Of a stretch of DNA of 64,000 nucleotides, positions 60,282 to 64,000 are shown piece after piece (the first letter of the stretch is position 1; every line of letters begins with the position of its first letter). The translations under genes and the position numbers were made by a program. The notes beneath the pieces were generated by a model. The model ran no database searches. It saw only the letters and a program-made list of their open reading frames with translations, and was not told the origin of the DNA. The DNA is from Desulfobaculum sp044987625 (GTDB lineage: Bacteria > Desulfobacterota > Desulfovibrionia > Desulfovibrionales > Desulfovibrionaceae), in assembly GCF_044987625.1 (NCBI RefSeq), contig NZ_JBJDSB010000001.1, positions 248,001-312,000 of the forward strand, written 5' to 3'.

Positions 60282-61370
60282 ATGCGCACTCAGCACCACG
60301 TTCCCGACACCTCGCGCCGCAAGGCGCTGAAATCGCTTATGGCAGCGTCGCTTTTGCCCCTTGTGGGCACTGCTGTCGCCCGTCCGTCCCCTGCCGAAGC
60401 CGCGCCAGCCGTGGACCCGGCGGTCAACATCATCGTCCCCACCTGCTACGCCCCGCCCGTGGAGGGTGAGGACGCGGGGCGCTACTCGTGGCGTCTCGCC
60501 AAGGCCGTGCTCGACTTTATCGAGGACAACTACGCCGGGCGCAAACTGCCCATCTGGAAGCGCCGCTTTGAAGACATTGATCTGGAAAAGCGCATCACCA
60601 ACATCTGCTACTGGATTGTTGAGGGCGTGCGCGAGGCCAAGGACATCTACCCCGTAGACCCGGCATGGGTAGCCGGGCAAATTATGGCGGAATCGTTCTT
60701 TTACGAATTCGCCGTGTCATGGGCCTTTGCCGTTGGTCCCTGCCAGTTCATCAGCTCCACGGCGAGCCGCTACGACATGCTCTGCGCCACGGACCGCTCC
60801 GCCCACGCCCACGCGCCCTACAAGCATCCGGAGTACGCCGGAGAGCTTGCCCGCTACTATGACCTGCGCAGCAAATGGAAGCGCGCCCGCCGCTTGCGCA
60901 CCAAAATCGGCGGGGACCGTGGGGAGCTTCTCCGCACCGCCCTCACCGCCGCCCGCGACGGAAAACGCCTTGACATGGCGGACAAATATCTACGCGTAGA
61001 CGACCTTGCGCAGGACCTGTACGACCAAATGAAGGAGGCCCGCTCGCGCTTTCGCACCTACATGCAGGCCAACCTTGAAGGGCGCGACATTTTCAACTCG
61101 CGCGATTTCGACTTTTTGATGAACTTTGACCAGCGCGTGGTCTACAGCAAGCCCATCCCCGCCATGGTGCTCATGCTGGCGCGGCATCTGCGCGCCCGCA
61201 GCGGCAATATCATCGCCGCCACCGCCGGCTACAATGCCGGGCTTAAGAACACCCGCACCTCGGAACGCATCTACTCACGCTATGGCCGACTGCCCACCTT
61301 CTCCGAAACGGTGACCTACGTCAGCCGCGTGTTCATTAATCATCATGAGATAGTCTCAAGAATCTCATAA
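60282..61370 (+). CDS. Tat-exported lytic-transglycosylase-like protein
   Basis: A 362-aa protein with a twin-arginine signal (TSRRKALKSLMAASLLPLVG, cleavage after about residue 37). The mature part has an SLT-like fold: AGQIMAESFFYEFAVSWAFAVGPCQFISSTASRYD (catalytic Glu in the ES motif, then the G-x-C/M-Q-F motif), and near the end SGNIIAATAGYNAGLKNTRTSERIYSRYGRLPTFSETVTYVSRV (the AYNAG and ETxxYV motifs). A ~180-residue charged helical insert separates the two halves, unlike standard SLT domains. Likely cuts peptidoglycan strands. Weak Shine-Dalgarno. Confidence 0.83.
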   Translation: MRTQHHVPDTSRRKALKSLMAASLLPLVGTAVARPSPAEAAPAVDPAVNIIVPTCYAPPVEGEDAGRYSWRLAKAVLDFIEDNYAGRKLPIWKRRFEDIDLEKRITNICYWIVEGVREAKDIYPVDPAWVAGQIMAESFFYEFAVSWAFAVGPCQFISSTASRYDMLCATDRSAHAHAPYKHPEYAGELARYYDLRSKWKRARRLRTKIGGDRGELLRTALTAARDGKRLDMADKYLRVDDLAQDLYDQMKEARSRFRTYMQANLEGRDIFNSRDFDFLMNFDQRVVYSKPIPAMVLMLARHLRARSGNIIAATAGYNAGLKNTRTSERIYSRYGRLPTFSETVTYVSRVFINHHEIVSRIS

Positions 61371-61388
61371 CGCACCACTATTCCAAGC

Positions 61389-61431
61389 AATTCGGCGCAA
61401 GTGAAAAACTTTTTTCAACTTGCGCCGAATT
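61389..61431. repeat. Long perfect inverted repeat with A/T core
   Basis: Arms AATTCGGCGCAAGT (61389-61402) and ACTTGCGCCGAATT (61418-61431) enclose GAAAAAC-TTTTTTCA, whose A and T runs can also pair, so the whole 43 bp folds into one hairpin. No T run follows, so it is not a standard terminator. It lies between the transglycosylase gene and the EamA gene. Confidence 0.75.
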
Positions 61432-61499
61432 CTCTTGCAGTCCTATGCGGGCGGCGTTAGACATCCTTGCCCTACGATATTTCGTACCGGAGGAATGTC

Positions 61500-62390
61500 A
61501 TGTTTCGTGGTGTGATGTACGCCCTGATTTCGGCGTGCAGTTTCGGAATTCTCCCTATCATGGGAAAATTCGGTTTCGAATGCGGTATGGATACTTTCGA
61601 GATCCTCCAATACCGCTTTATCTTTGGCTCGCTGATGTTGGCGCTGTTTTTTGCCGTCACCCGGCCGAGCCTGCTGCGCATCAGTCCACGGGCGCTCATG
61701 AAGGCCGCCATGCTCGGCTTTCTTGTCTACCCGGTGCAGAGCACAGGATTCATCGGTGCCGTCAAGTATATCCCGGCGTCCACGACGTCGCTCATTATTT
61801 ACGGCTACCCGGCGCTGGTGACCATCCTATCCGCTGTCTTCTTCAAGCAACCCATAACCAAAAGCCTGACCACATCGCTGGTGCTTATCTTTGCAGGATG
61901 CGCCCTCGTCTTTTACGACGCCTTCCTGCAGGAGGCCGACATCCGCGGCGTTTTGCTTGCCGTTGGGTGCATGGTGGGCATCGCGGGGAATATGATTCTC
62001 TCGCAGGTGCTGCTGAAAGGTGAAAACGCCCAGTCCGTCACGCTGTACGTGCTGTTCTTTGCGGCCATCTTCTTCTCCGCCATGGCTGGCGGTCCGGCCA
62101 CCATTTTGGACCTGAACGGACGGGGCCTCGCCCTTGCCCTCGGCATTGGCCTTGTGCCCACGGTGTTCGCCATCCTGTTCATGTACCTCGCCATCGAGCA
62201 CATCGGCGGCACGTATACGTCCATTTTCTCCTGCATCGAACCGGTGACCACGGTCTTTGCCGCCTGGATTCTGCTGGGCGAACCAGTCGCCATGTGGCAG
62301 TTTGTGGGCGCGGCGCTGGTTATATGCGGCGTTATCTGGCCAAACAGAAAACTTCTGCACCGCGAGATGACCCCGACCCACGCGGCTTAA
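61500..62390 (+). CDS. EamA/DMT-family permease
   Basis: A 296-aa inner-membrane protein with ten TM helices in two EamA repeats (YALISACSFGILPIMGKFGFECG...; GVLLAVGCMVGIAGNMILSQVLL...; YLAIEHIGGTYTSIFSCIEPVTTVFAAWILLGEP). The family exports or imports metabolites such as amino acids; no substrate can be predicted. The ATG at 61500 has GGAGG at 61489-61493; an ATG 33 bp earlier lacks one. Confidence 0.9.
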   Translation: MFRGVMYALISACSFGILPIMGKFGFECGMDTFEILQYRFIFGSLMLALFFAVTRPSLLRISPRALMKAAMLGFLVYPVQSTGFIGAVKYIPASTTSLIIYGYPALVTILSAVFFKQPITKSLTTSLVLIFAGCALVFYDAFLQEADIRGVLLAVGCMVGIAGNMILSQVLLKGENAQSVTLYVLFFAAIFFSAMAGGPATILDLNGRGLALALGIGLVPTVFAILFMYLAIEHIGGTYTSIFSCIEPVTTVFAAWILLGEPVAMWQFVGAALVICGVIWPNRKLLHREMTPTHAA

Positions 62391-62474
62391 CGCCCATTTC
62401 CGCTGGCAGGCCTCCATTGCAATGCCGCGCGTATGTGATATGCGTTATGCAAAGAGCAATGGAGGCTTACCCGC

Positions 62475-62831
62475 GTGGAAGAATACCTCACCATTATTCT
62501 CGTCATCATCAGACGGGGGCTTGAAGTCTCCATCGACCTCATGACTCCCGTAGCCATCGCGCTCTATGTCCTCATCATGGGCATCATCTACGCCGCCTAC
62601 TACCGCCGAGGTTCGAGCTTTGGCGCTCTCATCCACATCGTCGGCGGCTGCTTTACCTTCTTCATCATCTGGAACCATCCGGCATATTCCTACTACAAGC
62701 ACAACCCATGGAACGGGGGCTACATCTACGCCCTTATCATGATTGTCACCTACGTCTACGTACCCATGAAGCTCGCCGTCTTCACCACGGAGATCTGCCG
62801 CCAGCTCTTCCGCCCCGTAGACCGCCTATAG
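62475..62831 (+). CDS. Small three-TM membrane protein, unknown function
   Basis: A 118-aa protein with a GTG start preceded by GGAGG (62461-62465, spacing 9). TM helices about 24-42 (PVAIALYVLIMGIIYAAYY), 49-65 and 82-102 (YIYALIMIVTYVYVPMKLAVF), with a cytoplasmic basic loop YYRRGSS. No family recognised. Confidence 0.7.
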   Translation: MEEYLTIILVIIRRGLEVSIDLMTPVAIALYVLIMGIIYAAYYRRGSSFGALIHIVGGCFTFFIIWNHPAYSYYKHNPWNGGYIYALIMIVTYVYVPMKLAVFTTEICRQLFRPVDRL

Positions 62832-63334
62832 CACCAAGCCGTCACAGCACGCGCTGGTTCACGCTACGTCCTCGCCAAGTCGGCAAAGCGCCCTTCTCCG
62901 TCCGTATCCCACAAGCGCCCGACGACGCAGGCGACAATCGCCCCCGTCCTCCCCCCGACTTTTGCCTCCCGATCCTTCACGTTCCCATCCGCCCCCTCCC
63001 TCACCTCAAACTCCCCACACCGCGCCAAATGTCTCCATCCAACGTTTCAGCGCCGACCAGAACAAGCCCCCCCCTGCTTTCCTCACCATCCTCCGCCATC
63101 CAACACCCATCGCCGCCGCCACCAATCCGCAAATCCCACCAATATCCGCAAAAATCCACACCTTGTGAAAAAAAGAACCTCTCCCCCATTTTCTCTTTTC
63201 GCCGCCTTCGAATAACGCTACACCCCAATCTCGCGCTTCCGTGGTGGGAATTTTTCGCGAAGCGCAACTTATGACACATGCCCGGGCGAGACCGCTTTCG
63301 CCCTGTCGTATTCATCTTTTCGGAGGTAGAACAC
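62832..63334. other. 503-bp region without a supported gene
   Basis: The plus strand is strongly C-rich and G-poor (for example 62950-63170), ending in an AT-richer stretch (63160-63270) that could hold the promoter of the DUF169 gene. No coding frame, tRNA or hairpin convinces. The strand asymmetry is unlike the rest of the window. Confidence 0.5.
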
Positions 63335-64000
63335 ATGGCCAAGCTCAGCCGCGATTATGCGTCCATTCAGAAGACCCTCATGGACGACCTGCGCCTCATG
63401 CATTACCCCATCGCCGTCAAGTACATCTTTGACGAAGAGGAACTGAAGGACTTTCAGGAAAACTGCGAAGAATACTTCTGTCCCGTCAAGCCCATGACCT
63501 TCTGTCAGTGGGAACTTGCCGCACGCATGAAGGGACAGACCGTTCTCGCCTTCAAGGATGACCAGGGCTGCTCCAACGCACGCTTCTGCCTCGGCTGGAA
63601 GCCCATGGACGAAGCCGAAGTCAAGAGCCACAAGAAGTACTGCGTGGACGCGGATCAGGCCGAACGCTTCATCAAGACCAAGTCCCGCCTGCCCGAAGAC
63701 AAGCTGCTCGCCATCGTCGTGTCCCCGCTGGCCGACACCTTCTTCGATCCGGATACCGTGCACTTCTACTGCGATAACATGCAGGCCTACCACCTCGCCG
63801 TGGACTACGCCGCCGCCATGGATGTGCACCCCATCCAGACCAATATCACCATCAACTCCTCCGCATGCGGTGGCAACGTCTACTCCTTCAATGAGAAGAA
63901 GTTCAACATGCTCCCCGCCTGCAGCGGCAGCTACAACGCCGGCAAGACCGAACGCGGTGAAATCAACGTCGTTATCCCCGGTGAACACATCGGCCCGACC
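63335..64000 (+). CDS. DUF169-family protein (runs off the right edge)
   Basis: The first 222 codons of a soluble protein, starting MAKLSRDYASIQKTLMDDLR after a GGAGG (63322-63326). It matches DUF169: LMHYPIAVKYIFDEEELKDF, FCPVKPMTFCQWELAARMKGQT, and INSSACGGNVYSFNEKKFNMLPACSGSY. The family is common in anaerobes and has conserved cysteines and a ligand-binding-like fold, but no established function. The sequence continues beyond 64000. Confidence 0.85.
   Translation, partial: MAKLSRDYASIQKTLMDDLRLMHYPIAVKYIFDEEELKDFQENCEEYFCPVKPMTFCQWELAARMKGQTVLAFKDDQGCSNARFCLGWKPMDEAEVKSHKKYCVDADQAERFIKTKSRLPEDKLLAIVVSPLADTFFDPDTVHFYCDNMQAYHLAVDYAAAMDVHPIQTNITINSSACGGNVYSFNEKKFNMLPACSGSYNAGKTERGEINVVIPGEHIGPT

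Overview
The window is high-G+C, tightly packed bacterial chromosome. Its gene content fits a sulfate-reducing Desulfovibrionaceae-type organism: outer-membrane biogenesis genes (Skp/BamA/Lol) mean a Gram-negative envelope, and the split transhydrogenase pntAA-pntAB-pntB, lutABC lactate oxidation genes, a [NiFe]-hydrogenase maturase HypF, DUF89 and DUF169 proteins and a sigma54-controlled two-component cluster are all usual in that group. The family assignment is inference from gene content; no rRNA lies in the window. No phage, transposase, plasmid or CRISPR signature was seen.

Layout. 1-6454 (minus): envelope operon lysS > lolC > lolD > bamA > skp, with a terminator-like hairpin between bamA and skp. 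6598-7533 (plus): two identical tRNA-Asn genes, each with its own promoter and terminator, flank a DUF486 membrane protein gene. 7628-11934: a TPR protein, a Cache-type chemoreceptor (minus) and an EAL-HDOD regulator. 12085-14967: the three-gene proton-translocating transhydrogenase. 15053-23403: DAK2-DegV fusion, fumC, dinB, a Skp-like lipoprotein (all minus), lhgO (plus) and a gamma-glutamyltransferase (minus). 23549-26821 (minus): a DksA-like zinc-finger protein and a GlnD-like protein whose nucleotidyltransferase site is degenerate.

27300-32491 (plus): purine salvage and uptake, gpt followed by a BMP-type nucleoside ABC transporter (binding protein, two permeases, double ATPase), with a terminator-like hairpin inside the first codons of permease 1. 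32681-36380: DUF89 protein, nth and tgt. 36621-38013: a GNAT enzyme followed by hairpins and three tandem copies of a ~270-bp hairpin-rich repeat whose tail motif recurs at the end of the next gene.

38014-49250 (minus) is the most interesting block: a histidine kinase and an overlapping NtrC-type sigma54 activator, then a near-perfect -24/-12 promoter with enhancer-like repeats, then a Cache-type histidine kinase, two single-domain response regulators, a TauE/SafE-type anion permease, a two-pass membrane protein and a PEP-synthase-like protein with a non-canonical C-terminus. The arrangement suggests that the upstream pair switches on a downstream sensing and transport module.

49425-53627: umuDC, a Met/His/Asp-rich Tat-exported protein and a methyltransferase-TetR operon with a perfect palindromic operator between promoter elements. 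53887-64000 (plus): lutABC, a DUF362 protein, hypF, a Tat-exported lytic-transglycosylase-like protein, an EamA permease, a small membrane protein and the start of a DUF169 protein that runs off the end.
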